Assembly: GCA_973895155.1 (NCBI GenBank)
Contig: OZ316892.1
Location: forward strand, 3,038,001-3,102,000
Direction of reading: 5' to 3'
Length of the DNA: 64,000 nucleotides
Source: Marsupella aquatica
Taxonomy: Eukaryota; Marchantiophyta
The number at the start of each line of letters is the position of its first letter. The first letter of the stretch is position 1. A program made the position numbers and the translations under genes. Below, piece after piece: positions 9,951 to 19,917 of this stretch. Below the pieces are notes generated by a model. The model was not told the DNA's origin. It saw only the letters and a program-made list of their open reading frames with translations, and ran no database searches.

Positions 9951-10527
9951 AGATGGCTGTTATGGCATCCCTGATTCGCTGAAGTGTGGCCCTGGACAGT
10001 CACTTTTTGAAACAGTGAAAGACAAAGATTACAGTAAGTCCGTCCCAAAGGATATCTCAAAGGAGGCCCAAAACTTTCTTCAATGTTGCTTGAATACCAA
10101 TCCAAAGTTGAGTCTATCTACTTCTCAATTACTTGACCATGCCTTCATTTTGACAAACTTCCAATCAGTCAAATTAAGACAGGGACCAAAGCAATCTAGC
10201 ATGGAATATCCATATGACTCATCTCCATACTTGGATCGATGTCCTTCTCAGGATAAATGTTACATGGTTCCATTTGTAGACAAGTTCCAATATTCTGGCC
10301 CAGGTTCTATGGTGCACAAATCAGATGAAGAATTTGATTCTGGATCCCAGTCGAATGAGGAACCACAACATGGGGTGGACTTGGAAGGACAGTACAGGGG
10401 CAGTAAAGCTTTGGGCATGAGCAACCAGGAAATCAAATGTTGCAGACTCATGGCAAGCTCTAAGAATCCAGAAAATGAGCACTCTACAACAAAACGTGAG
10501 TGTGTGCCCCCCCCCTCACCCCCCTAA

Positions 10528-12488
10528 TCCCCGACCTCCCACACACTATGACATTCTGTTGTTTTTTAAATTCTATCAAAATTGGATTTTGAAGGCTGGA
10601 AAAACAAAATCATGTGAGTGTCGTCACAAGCTTGCAACTTTACTTCAGTTAATGTTTGAAACAAGTAATTTATCAATTTTAACCTGTGCATTATATTCCA
10701 GTCAGGTTATTGCCAGCTCTAGGCTCTAAAAGGTTGAAATCCTTCAATGATAAATGTAATCCAGTCTGAGGCCAGCCAAAACCTGAGGCTAACGAATCAT
10801 TTTTAGAAATATTTCTATTCTTATGACAACATTGTTTAAGTACTTTAACTTCCTTCCAAGATGACCTTGAACATGCTATTTTCTACATTGTACCAAAAGA
10901 ATTGATGGAAGAGAGTCTTGAGTGACAACAAACCAAGTCAGGTGACAACAAACCAAGTCATCTGCAGGATGAACAAGACCTTACAGCAATTAATCAAAAG
11001 ATTTGCAAGATGCAGGAAGGTGCGGAATGGGTTGCTGTAGGCCTCGATGTAGGCATCTTGCAGTAAATTTTGTGGAACCTACATTGCATCCAAGACCTCA
11101 CAGCAATTCATCAAAAGTTTTGCAAGATGAAGGGAGGTGCAGAATGGGTTACTTACTGCAGGCATCTTGCAGTAAATGTTGTGGAACCTATATCTCATCC
11201 TAGAGACTGCAAAAGTTAACCACCATGACCAATATTCACTTTCAGTCTCTGTATACTAAGCCAAGCAGGTGATATATCCATCTTGTAAAGTTTCATGAGA
11301 ATAAGTTTTCAAATGAATTTTTTAATATGTGCAATTACTTTGTTGTCTAAGTTGTGTCTACTTAGTTCATTTTGCCTATTTTGGTTAAAAAGGTGAATAA
11401 TAAGATGTGAAAAATATAGCAAGAGGGTTATGTGGGTTTTGGAGGTGGGAGTTTGGGTGTTTTTTGTGATTTGCTTTTACATGTGAGGGTTGTGTGGTGA
11501 AGAAAGAGGTAGAGGAATAACTTTTCCCATATTGCCTTAGCGTGCAATCAAGAAATTCAGCCATGTTCAAAAACTGACATCTGCTCATGAAGCCATGCTT
11601 CAAGGTTTCATTAGAATAGAATAAGCTCAGGGCATCAATCTTTCATTGAGCAGTGATATTCTTATGGAACTGCTCAATGAAGATTACTGAGAATCTTATG
11701 AGCAACTCTCAATGGTTCCAATGCAGGCAAGCTTCCCACCCTTACCCACATGGATTTCCTGTTAGAATTTGATTGAAATGTCCCAGGCTATAACCCCCAG
11801 CCAGGTTGGCTTTGGGGTGTTTTTTGGGCAATGCCATTTGTAGTAGTAAGATGACATAGACATGAGATTGACTTTGTAGAGTGTCTCTTTAGTTCTATGT
11901 AACCTTGGGAACATTATCAAGACAATGGCAGAATGACAATACAAATTACTCAGTGGTAGATGCAATGTAGCCTGTCCCCTCTTTAGGAAAATAAGCTCTA
12001 ACACCTTGGAGCTACAATACTCTGAGGCTCCTGACCATTTCTCCTCTACAGGATGGGTTACTCTATATATATGATCTGCCAGGTCTTTGGAACTCAATCA
12101 AAGTAACCACAACTTTCCTGCATATGAACCTGTTAGTGAGGCCCGGCTTCAACTAAATAATTCACAGTTGAATCAAACTGCCACTGTCCCAGAAGTAGTG
12201 GGAGGACAAAATAACTAGTTCACTCTTACTCAGGTTTTGAACATTATTGACTAATTATGGTGACTCTGATCCACCAGGTTTTGAAATAAGTCAGTGAAGG
12301 TTTAACTAAGTAGAAGACTGGACCACCAGGGTAGACCCCAAGGCATGATTTATTAACCTCCATTTATTTTCTCTGTAAGACTGCAAGGCCAGGCTGCAGC
12401 CACACCATGATTAGGGGAAAGAGAGTTCACCAGAGCTACTCATGGACAGAATGAGTTCTGGGAGAAAACCCAGAGTATTTTCATGAGT
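10528..12488. other. Intergenic with one ~115-bp tandem duplication
   Basis: No gene recognised. At about 10980-11205 a unit ('gacctTacagcaattaatca' form) is present twice, starting near 10979 and 11094. Both copies share 'tttgcaagatg', 'aatgggtt' and 'aggcatcttgcagtaaat' plus 'gttgtggaacctat'. A smaller duplication of 'gtgacaacaaaccaagtca' lies at about 10922-10960. Frames at 11385-11603 and 11762-12097 on the minus strand have no recognisable domain. Confidence 0.5.
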
Positions 12489-12638
12489 GATTTGCTTGAT
12501 GGGACCCCAAAATGAAATGTGTTACTTGATAGGACCTTGAGTGATCCAGACCCTTGATTTACATTGAATCAACCTACCCAAAATTTCTGGGGTCCTATGA
12601 AGTAACCCATTTCCATTTGGGGTCCCCTCAAGCAAATC
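12489..12638. mobile_element. Small foldback element (~150 bp)
   Basis: The left arm 12489-12537 and right arm 12589-12638 are inverted copies about 49 bp long with roughly five differences ('gatttgcttgatgggacccc' against 'ggggtcccctcaagcaaatc', and 'gttacttgataggacc' against 'ggtcctatgaagtaac'). The loop is ~50 bp. It has the size and shape of a non-autonomous MITE. Confidence 0.8.
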
Positions 12639-13344
12639 CCTCTTATTTTCACAGGGTTTGTTTACACTACTACAGTACCTGTGTTGGAAAATCAGGAGTT
12701 CACAAAATGTTGACAATCTTCCACCTGTCAGCCACGTGTCCTGGCCTCATTGGAGTACAATCAACGAAGACATCATTCCTCAATGACAGATTGATGGGAA
12801 TCTTGTGGAGCAATCGCCAATGGCATCAATGTCACCATAAGATGTTAGCAAAATCAGTAATGATGCTTTTCCAGGCAGTTGGGAAAATTTTCATCCCTCT
12901 GCTAGTCTGCTATGCCCTTATGACCCACCTTTTCAGTACATTCTTCTCCTCGTAGTGTACGCTTAAAAATTCATTTCTTCACAATCTTGCCATCCTTTCT
13001 TCACGAGAACGGCACAGACAGAGCACAAGTTATCAGAGCGATTGGAGCTGAGCAAAAGAGTGGGAGAGATTCATCTTTTGTGCCTCCTCTCCTCTCCATC
13101 TGCACGTGCTTCACCTTCTTCCTATATTGGAGGACATCGTTTGCTGCTAGTTTCCCAAGGTCGTCTGAATTGAGCGGTGTGTTTTCTCCCTCCGCTAAGG
13201 AGCTCTCACCCAGTTACGTTGCACGGAGACATCGAGGTAGAGTTTTATCTTCGTGCCTCTCCCTCCATCCACAAAAGGCTAGGCACCAATTTGGAAGCCC
13301 ATAGGCAGGCAACAAGCGGGTAGACACCGGGCGTGCAAAAGGCA
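12639..13344 (+). promoter_or_regulatory. Upstream region and 5' leader of the SCP-2 gene
   Basis: No gene recognised. From about 12950 the sequence turns pyrimidine-rich and more GC-rich towards the SCP-2 start, as plant leaders do. 'cctatatt' near 13121 is a weak TATA candidate. The in-frame GTG at 13333 is not a likely start. Confidence 0.35.
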
Positions 13345-15835
13345 ATGGCAGAGGAGGCGTTCAGCAGCAAATCGTCGCTTAAGTCAGCGGCACTGCTCGA
13401 TCTTATGAGGGAGCACTTGAAGACGGATGAAGGGAAGAAGCTCCAAAGTGAAATTGGGCTGGTCTATCAAATTGTCCTCTCTCCCAAGGTGGGTCCCTTC
13501 CCCCACCATGGACAAGACCTTCGTCTCCTGATGTTCCTTCAGTTTTTGTCGATTGAGTCAAGCATGTTCTTCATTTGTGGGAGACTCAGCTTCCCCAGCT
13601 TTCCAATACCCCAAGGCTATTTGATCGATCGTGAAAGTTGGAATTAAGAATCCAGCACTACAACTCGTAGCAGAAATTGAGTTTAAGAAAATCCTGTCAC
13701 AATATACAAGGTACATGCAATAAGTAGTTGTGGCAAGGGCTAAGTTCGGGATAGTAAAATTTGGGTCATTCAGGTTTTCAACGCCAAATGAGAAAGATCG
13801 GGGCTCCATATATCACATGTTCTGTTCCTCTGCTTGTTGTCATTTTTCCAGAGGTAGGACTATGGCCAGTATACGAAAGTTATTCATATCTGCTCTTTTC
13901 TGCGATGTAGGGTTTAATTGCTGCGCTGCATTGTTGTACCATTTTAGCCTACTTCCTGCGTCTAGTTTGGATCCACAGTTCGACAGACCACAATTCTTGC
14001 AATTTTAAAACAAAAGACCTTGCGGATGCCCAGCTGTGACCAATGCAAAGGAGATTGAATATACTGTGCAATTTGGTCGTTAACAATCCGGCTTGAACAT
14101 TTTGTGAACCAGAAAATTGGCTTCGAGACAGAAAGTTTTGTTGTTGACCTGAAGAATTTGAAGGTGTATAAAGGCAAGTTTTACCTTTCAAAACAACTCT
14201 GTTATTCTAATTTCCTGTCTATCTTTGTGTGAATCTTTCAAGTTTCAAATCCTTTCTTGAATTTCTAATGAAACTGTGAAAGGGATTTCCGACATCTACT
14301 GAAGATAATTTTAATTGAGCAATGGACACAAGCACACTGCGTGGAAAGAGCCAGAAATGTAACTAAAAATGATAAGAGCAAGGTTAACCTATATCAAACC
14401 GTAATTAATTGCGGTGTAGAAGTTCTGAGATAGCTGAAGGATCGAACTTACTTTCTGTGTTAAAATGGGATGACAAAACTAATAGTGGATTAGAAAATTC
14501 TGAATCATTCGCGGCTAGAATGTTTGTACGAACTCCTTCCCTTCGGGGCTGAGGGAGCTCTATTCAGTCATCACTTTGCTGCAATTGATCTCGTATTGGA
14601 GAATATTGACACAAGACAGGCACTCAAGCACCATGAAAGAACTATTCTGATGACTCTTGGGAGTTGAAATCTCTCTGGACACTCATCTCAAACATCTTTA
14701 CATGTGTTGACAGAAACTGTGAGGTCATTGCCAGAACCTGACATTTGATTTGAGCTTAATAAATTCAGCTATGGCGACAGACAAAGACTAGTTAGTGTAC
14801 AGTGTCATCCGTGCACCGTAGAGACAAAAAATTAAGGCAAGGGATGGGATGTTAGAAAGTATGAATGAACAAGTGAATACATTTCATTCCCTATCCCCTG
14901 ACACGGAAATTACATTGGTAGGAAGTCGATGAAGTGACTTTCTGCCGGACACTCTATCCTTCTCAAACTCATTGAATAGAACAAGATCTTTTCGATTCCT
15001 TACGTTTACACCTGCTTATGCGTATCCAGGAGATCCCGAAGGAAAGCCAGATGCCACGTTCTCATTTGTTGATGGTGACTTCTTGTCAGTTGCCACTGGG
15101 AAACTCAATCCACAAATGGCATTTATCAGGTACAATGAACTTCGGATCAATCCATGTTATGTTGTCTGAATCTGCATTCATAACTCTATCCAATTCACCA
15201 ATAATTTCATTTTGGTATCTTCATTGCTGGTATTATATTGGTTTGCCAAATCCTCAGCTTGATTTGGGGAAGGCTACAACTGTTCCAAATGTTTTTCAAT
15301 CTGTTCCCCAGATTACTTTTGAGGTCTATACTAACTTGGGTGAGTTCCAACATAGTCTGAGCCGGACTTGTTCGAAGGCCCAAATGAGTTTGCTTATTCT
15401 CATTGGTGTGGCCGCACGAAACGCAATGAACAATGTTCTGAGTTTCATATTCTAGTGTAGACGAAACGCAATGAACAATGTTCTGAGTTTCATATTCTAG
15501 TGTAGACGAAACGCAATGAACAATGTTCCGAGTTTCATATGTTAGTGTTCTGCAAGTCCTACTTCCATTGTGTTTTGTTGTTTCCCCGCATTATAATAAT
15601 TCTGTTCCCTAGTTGTACAGAGTTTTTGGTTATTTGCTTTCATTGAGTATGAATTCTTTATGTAGGTCCCATGATTTACAAGCTTGATGCACTTATAAAA
15701 GGACAGGATTGTATGTTTAACAAGTATGCTAACGTGGGTTTACGTGTGTGCAGGGGAAAGATGAGGATCAAAGGAAGCATGGCTGCAGCCCAGAAGTTTA
15801 CACCGGATATATTCCCCAAGCCTTCAAAGCTTTAG
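13345..15835 (+). CDS. SCP2: Sterol carrier protein 2 (SCP-2), peroxisomal
   Basis: Small lipid-transfer protein of the peroxisome. Exons: 13345-13488, 14113-14173, 15030-15129 and 15754-15835, together 387 nt and 128 residues, against about 123 in Arabidopsis SCP2. Exon 1 gives the N-terminal helix and IGLVYQIVLSPK. Exon 2 gives KIGFETESFVVDLKNLKVYK. Exon 3 gives GKPDATFSFVDGDFLSVATG and KLNPQMAFI. Exon 4 gives RGKMRIKGS, AAQKFTPDIFPKPSKL and TAG. The C-terminal SKL is a canonical PTS1 signal. All phases join cleanly. Intron 2 has donor AAAG|GCAAGT and acceptor CCAG, so it is a GC-AG intron; introns 1 and 3 are GT-AG. Introns are 624, 856 and 624 bp. The ATG at 13345 is chosen because it gives the family's usual N-terminal length. 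Confidence 0.95.
15416..15550. repeat. 45-bp tandem repeat, 3 copies, in SCP2 intron 3
   Basis: Copies begin at 15416, 15461 and 15506 with 'acgaaacgcaatgaacaatg' and are almost identical. The third has two changes. The array is wholly intronic. Confidence 0.9.
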
Positions 15836-16916
15836 GCTGTTTAGCTCGGTCTTGGGCAAACAATAGGGCCTTTTCGTACTCGGTGCGTCAAGCATAAGCT
15901 AGCTTTCGTTTAGAGGGTATTTAAAGTTTATAGTGGAATAGTGATGGTGACAGGTTTCTGAACACATGAACGGGTATCTCACATGAACAAATGTAAGGTA
16001 TTTCACTATAACAGTTCACAGTATCTTGTTCATGGTGCTGGTAACAATTTTCACTTGGATCTCTACACGGATATATAGGTGGCAGAAAGTTCCTGAAACG
16101 CTTGTTTCTATTGGAACGAAACTTGAAATCCCCGATTCCGCAGAGTATTATTAAAACCATCGATAGAAGTTGATGGGCAACAATATAATGCTCGGTGGGC
16201 TGGCTCGATCGACGAGAGAGAAGTGGGAGAGTAAGAGAGACTGAAGAATAAGGCCCTAGTTATGTACTCTGATGAGGCCGATCCAGAGGAGAACTGATCA
16301 GAAGTGATTGATGAATGACCGATAGAAAAAGCAAGTGTATCTCCGGCCTAACCTGGACCAGGTACGTAGTTGAAGCAAATACTCACCAATTACAGGAAGG
16401 AAATTGACTAGCAACGGCACCAGCTAATTACGCCAGCATTTGAGTACTGAATTTCTACAAATACTGCAAGGTAGCCTGAGGCTGTAGTGCAGAGGAACTG
16501 GATCCGTCTCTCGCTATCTGAGAACATACAAGGATGTGGTAGCAGACAAGATCAGCCATCGATCCATGTGGCCCAGGCATGTGGCTCCATCAGTTTGACT
16601 ACCTATTGCTAGAGAAAAATAGGATAGGTGAGGTGTAGGCGCAGGCCACGGCTGGATTCCTGACAGATGCAATCCCTACCATCCAAAATTGAGTCGCGTG
16701 TCTGAATGGTTTCGCTTTTGCCTTACAGCTGTCCAGATCACTACAATAGACCTATATAAAACTCCCAACTGATCGACCTGTGGCTAGACTGAGCAAGGTA
16801 CGTAGGCTTGGTGATCTAGGTGTAGGCCCCGTAGCTACCAAGAGAGTTAGGTTTCCCGACTGAGCAGTTACCATCTAGCGACAGCCTATGGACATTTCTG
16901 TAAACTATGGTTTCAG
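15836..16916. other. Intergenic between SCP2 and the secreted-protein gene
   Basis: Contains the SCP2 3' UTR and the first copy (about 16077-16165) of a ~90-bp dispersed repeat also found at 18617 and 18804. No gene recognised. Confidence 0.5.
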
Positions 16917-16924
16917 TATAAAAG
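16917..16924 (+). promoter_or_regulatory. TATA box of the secreted-protein gene
   Basis: 'tataaaag' lies 151 bp upstream of the ATG at 17075, oriented towards it, with a pyrimidine-rich stretch after it that fits a leader starting near 16950. Confidence 0.65.
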
Positions 16925-17074
16925 GCCATTGTGGTCTGACCTTCCAGTTCATTATTTTTCTGCTCACTATTCGATCGATCCTCGTTTTCTCTCTGCTCTC
17001 CTATTGCTTTTGGCTTGTTAGAGCTGAATAGTCAGCCTCTGTAATTTCTTCCGCACAGAAAGTCAGAAGTTGCA

Positions 17075-18093
17075 ATGGCCAAAATCGCACCTATTTGCTG
17101 CATCCTGGTGCTGGCACTAATGTTTGCTGGGTTAGGGCCTGTATCGTCACTTGGAACACTGACTTTCTACAATTTGGCCAGCGAGAATGTGACATTTACT
17201 AACGACATGGAGTTTAAGGACGGCAGTGAGTTAACGACCGTAGTTGTGCTAGCAACGGGCGAGCTTACCGCCTTCGAAATAATTTCTCAAGACACGGAAT
17301 GTGTTGAAACTAAGTGAGTCTTCTGAACTTTACACAATCTAGTCTGCAGGTTGAATGTCCTCGATCTATGTATATTGGCAACTCATTGTATTATCCGTCT
17401 GAGCCTTCTGTTTTTCACAAAGTTACTAAGCCAGCTAGGGTTTCTACTGCCTAGTTTAATTGCGTTCTATCATGCATACTTGGTCGTAATTGGAACTGAT
17501 TGCTCAAGCTAATAGATTCACGTGAGAGCTAAACAATGCTAATCATCATCCAGGACATTACAATGGTAACGTAGTTTGGGAGTCTGAAAGTGTGCTTTGG
17601 ATGTACGTTGTTCAAGAATGATTGTTTCAAGGATCTTGCAAAGGAGCCTAGATCAAGTGGAGGTTAGGTAGATAAAGATATAAAAAAATTGCTTGTCATT
17701 AATTGCTGTCGAGGGATCAAAGAGATTTATCGGGAGATTTCTATCCTCGTGATGGTCCCAATCAATCATACTGTGATTTTCTTTTAATAAAGCATAACAT
17801 ATTAGTGGCTGATATACATGCATGACTTTTCCTCATTTGTTACAAAGACTGATCTAACTCTGACTCCTGGATGCTGCAGGCTTACAAAAGATACTCCTGC
17901 AGGGCAGTTTTGGCAAGGCGTGTACAGTTGGTGCCCAAATTCGGGTCTCTTGTGTATGCCTGATTGTGTCTGGATAACGGAAGACAACCAGATCTCATGG
18001 GCAAATACTACAACTTCTACTCGAACAGTCTTTGAAGGCGGCTGGCTTCCCACCCCTCCCACCCCTCCCCCCCCCGCCTCTCCTAGTTCATAA
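17075..18093 (+). CDS. Small secreted Cys protein, possibly S1 (SPH)-like
   Basis: Two exons, 17075-17313 and 17880-18093, joined across a GT-AG intron (AA|GTGAGT ... TGCAG) to 150 residues. Residues 1-25 form a clear signal peptide with a hydrophobic core and a likely cut near PVSS|LG. The mature part has four cysteines (76, 98, 105, 109), possible N-glycosylation sites at Asn39 (NVT) and Asn122 (NTT), and the segment YSWCPN...CMPDCVWITEDN. It ends in a Pro-rich tail (TPPTPPPPASPSS). Four cysteines and a C-x3-C-x-W-x-x-x-(E)D pattern after a W/C segment recall plant self-incompatibility S1-like secreted proteins, but the match is weak and the family is not settled. The gene has a good TATA box and a partial decayed copy of exon 2 downstream. 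Confidence 0.7.
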
Positions 18094-18113
18094 CTATCAC
18101 ACCAGAACATCGG

Positions 18114-18225
18114 CGATTGGTGCCAAGGGGGGAGTCGTCCCTGGCCTGTATGCCTGACTGTTTTTGGGTAGCTAATAGAAGACAGCGGCTTTTGAGTGGC
18201 AAATTCTGCACATTCCCCTTTACAG
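18114..18225 (+). pseudogene. Decayed copy of exon 2 of the preceding gene
   Basis: The segment aligns with part of exon 2 (about 17930-18020). 'gattggtgccaag' matches 'agttggtgcccaa', 'cctgtatgcctgactgt' matches 'tgtgtatgcctgattgt', and 'atagaagacagc' matches 'cggaagacaacc'. The encoded pieces CMPDCFWV and CMPDCVWI are nearly the same. The copy starts only ~20 bp after the stop codon of the intact gene and lacks exon 1. It could be a relic of a tandem gene duplication or an alternative last exon. Confidence 0.65.
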
Positions 18226-18393
18226 CACTTTGTAAATGTTGGAGTGGTCCATTTGCTCCATCTCAAAAATGCCGACATGCTCTTAGTGGCCATCTGAAGA
18301 CTGGTTTGAATGACTGATTTAGCCGAATAAGTGTCTGACATGATGATCATGCCTAGACAGAATCAATTGATGTTCAATAAATATATAAACGAT

Positions 18394-18711
18394 CTATTTC
18401 ATCGAACCAAGCTGAAAATGGTCCGTGCCAATTACAGGGTTCTGCATGTCTTGCATTGAATGTATTTTTGCATAACGACTCGGTTGGAGTGGTGAGTTAG
18501 AGAGTTTGGCTAGACGTTTAACCAAGTCTTCCAACCAAGGTTTCCTTGACCGCCCTAGGGTTCCGACAAAGTTTCCACCAACTTGTGTGTTGTGTAACAT
18601 AGAGTAAACGGTTGTATTGGTGGCAGAAAGTTCCTGAAACGCTTGTTTGTATTCGAACGAAACTTGAAATCCCCGTTTACACTGAATATTATCAAAACTA
18701 TCGAAATCCAT
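18394..18711 (-). CDS. Uncharacterised 105-codon ORF overlapping a dispersed repeat
   Basis: The frame runs from MDFDSFDNIQ to FQLGSMK. Its first ~32 codons are one copy of the ~90-bp repeat, which also occurs at 16077 (frame closed there) and 18804. No domain is recognised. Chance openness is possible, so it is listed only as a candidate. Confidence 0.2.
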   Translation of the reverse strand: MDFDSFDNIQCKRGFQVSFEYKQAFQELSATNTTVYSMLHNTQVGGNFVGTLGRSRKPWLEDLVKRLAKLSNSPLQPSRYAKIHSMQDMQNPVIGTDHFQLGSMK

Positions 18712-18897
18712 GTTTAACCACTCTCTCTAAAAGAATAGGAATCGAATGTTTAGCCAGTCTCTCTAAAAGAATAGGAAGCTCAAAAACCCAGGCTCAAAAA
18801 ACAAAGTTCCTGAAACGCTTGTTTGTATTCGAACGAAACTTGAAATCCTTTTACACTGAATATTATCAAAACCATCGAAATCCATGTTTACGTGAAT
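18617..18897. repeat. Two direct copies of a ~90-bp repeat, third copy at 16077-16165
   Basis: 'agaaagttcctgaaacgctt' followed by 'gtttgtattcgaacgaaact' and 'tgaaatcc' occurs at about 18617-18715 and 18804-18897. A more diverged copy lies at 16077-16165. Between the two downstream copies lies a 36-bp tandem pair ('tctctctaaaagaatagg' at 18722 and 18758). The set brackets the secreted-protein locus. Confidence 0.85.
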
Positions 18898-19917
18898 GTT
18901 CAACACCAACCCCCTTCAGAATTACAATAGTCTATGAATGGGTCTAGTGTTTTCCTGCCAAGATCTGCCATTTCGTTCTAACTGCAGTCCTCTGACATGC
19001 CAATTTGATGCCGGCCCCACAAGTCTATCGAGTACAGGAAGGTAGACGCTTCCCATGGGGAACATCAAATTGGGACTGCCTATAGGAATATAAAAACATT
19101 ACTGATGATCCCCCTCCACTACCGACAGTCATCATCCCTATTTTCAACAATCTGCTCCGTCGTTTCTTTATGCAAATGTTTTGACCCTGGATTGATGCGA
19201 GATTATCGTCGAAACAGATCCCTGTTTTCTCCTCGCGTTTCATTCTGCTCCAAAGAGACCACATGCTATGATCGCCTACACACAAACGTCACAGCTCGTC
19301 CTTGGACAATACATCATTGGTTGTCAAGTACGTTGACACGAACGAAATTGAAGAACTACTGTAGATGCACTGTGGAACTTTCATCACATTTTCGTGAAAG
19401 TCGGGGTCACCCCATGTCTACAATTCTTGGAAGGGCCCGACCAGCTCCTTTTCTTGAAGAATGAGGAATAATTCTTTCATGAAGACTTCGCAATTCGAGG
19501 AAAATTATGCGAGGAGAACCCTTCTGGAAAATTTTCTTCTCTTGTACCATATCAGAAAGTAGGTGAACACTTTTGAGAAAACGCGAGCTCGGTGGGAAAA
19601 ATAACGTTGTAGTTTGAGAGTCTGTAAGTCGCTCGTCTTTCGTGTAATTGAGTGGGGATTTTTCAAGGCAGAAAAGAGTCTGCAAGTTGGTTGAGTAAAA
19701 GTCTCAGTCTCAAATCTCAGCGCAACAATCTCAAGCTTTGAAGCTCATTAACATGGTGGAGTGGCGGACCACAGTGACTATTAATCCTTCTGCAGTCCCC
19801 GTTCCTTAGCACATGGAGCAGCAACAGCAATGGGCGACGACTCTGTGTACCAAGAATGCTCACATAAGAGCAGCAGCAGCAGCTGCAACGTGACGATTCT
19901 GGGTACCAAGAATATGC
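18898..19917. other. Intergenic, 3' side of the TMCO4-like gene
   Basis: No gene recognised; frames at 19025-19285, 19105-19464 and 19407-19685 show no domain. At 19838-19880 and 19892-19934 a ~50-bp unit ('gactctgtgtaccaagaatg' form) is duplicated, and the second copy runs over the stop codon of the neighbouring gene. Confidence 0.5.

Larger units (their letters stand above)
8633..10527 (+). pseudogene. MAPKKK17/18-like protein kinase pseudogene
   Basis: Pieces of a Ser/Thr kinase domain lie in order. From 8633: MSEAWIATFTLDILRGLEYL then HKKDIV (helix E). From 9056: HGDIKGDNVLFG (catalytic loop), FGSAKG, GTEGYMAPEVA (subdomain VIII) and LGCAVIEMATG (subdomain IX) to about 9270. Then 9960-10527: VPKDISKEAQNFLQCCLNTN and LSTSQLLDHAFI (subdomain XI), plus a C-terminal tail. 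HGDIKGDNVL and GCAVIEMATG resemble the plant MAPKKK17-21 group. The copy is broken. A solo LTR (8710-9051) splits the catalytic loop. A 2-base deletion near 9110 removes the Asp codon of DFG and shifts the frame. The Arg usual in subdomain XI is Ser (NPKLSLS). The 9281-9950 gap may be an old intron or further insertion. No N-lobe was found. Confidence 0.8.
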
